Below are positions 1-21,029 of a stretch of DNA of 21,029 nucleotides, in pieces (the first letter of the stretch is position 1; each line of letters starts with the position of its first letter). Source of the DNA: Paulinella micropora (Eukaryota > Cercozoa > Imbricatea > Euglyphida); NCBI GenBank assembly GCA_009731375.1, contig BJOX01000103.1, positions 439,977 to 461,005 on the forward strand, read 5' to 3'. The notes beneath the pieces are model-generated. The model did not search any database and was not told the DNA's origin. It worked only from the letters and a program-made list of their open reading frames with translations. Both the position numbers and the translations under genes were made by a program.

Positions 1-28
1 TTCCTCTCTCTTTCTCTCTTATGCCCAG

Positions 29-20955
<20,927 letters not shown>

Positions 20956-21029
<74 letters not shown>
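20956..21029. repeat. CT array starting at the exon 15 donor
   Basis: gtctctct is the donor of exon 15 and the array runs to the window end as pure CT. Confidence 0.95.

Overview
The window is eukaryotic nuclear DNA and is dominated by simple-sequence repeats: tri-, tetra- and pentanucleotide arrays broken by eight runs of N. Almost every long open frame is a translated microsatellite and none of these is a gene. I cannot name the organism. The intron density, the small exons and a tRNA-derived SINE only say eukaryote. A unicellular lineage such as an alveolate would fit, but that is a guess.

Hidden in the repeats is one gene. Reading both strands for exon-sized islands bounded by AG and GT gives 15 exons on the + strand, from base 29 to base 20955. 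Their codon phases agree at all 14 junctions and they sum to 1,158 nt, or 386 codons. The spliced product is an internal part of a P4-type ATPase (phospholipid flippase). In order it holds the actuator-domain segment with PADMLFLSS and [13 protein letters not shown] (exons 1-2), the [11 protein letters not shown] segment (exon 3), a hydrophilic insert of about 140 residues (exons 4-7), NLEPNNLLVRG/TALRNTQHVFGMV/VYTGRDCKIRMN (exons 8-10), transmembrane segment 3 (exon 11), a short exoplasmic loop (exon 12), transmembrane segment 4 with the P4 signature PISL (exon 13), and the stalk leading to the phosphorylation site (exons 14-15). TM1-2 should lie left of the window. The DKTGT phosphorylation motif should come just right of it. 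Only about 5.5 % of the window is coding.

Layout: 1-2254 holds exons 1-3 with TCC, CTGT/CGGT and CTAT/CTAC introns. 2255-4745 is intron 3, a higher-order array of exon-3 fragments and GATA. 4746-8208 holds exon 4, two large gaps, a SINE cluster and exon 5. 8209-10044 is the GTAT/pentanucleotide intron 5 plus exon 6. 10045-12801 has exon-6 fragments in GATA, a gap and exon 7. 12802-15724 has exons 8-10. 15725-18490 has exons 11-13. 18491-21029 has exons 14-15 and a closing CT array.

The unusual feature is what I call 'echo' copies. At least ten of the 15 exons have partial copies of their own 3' end with the splice donor, or of their 5' end with the acceptor, scattered in the adjoining intron and separated by microsatellite. 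Exon 3 has nine, exon 5 five, exon 6 six upstream and four downstream, and exon 14 two, one of them split by a CTAT array. The intron microsatellites are usually in register with the splice donor (GTATGTATG, GTCTGTCTG, GTAGATAGATAG, GTCTATCTATC, GTCTCTCTC). This suggests that the repeats grew out of the splice sites and carried exon edges with them. Dispersed elements (a 360-430 bp family with three copies, an inverted pair, and SINEs) sit inside the same arrays.
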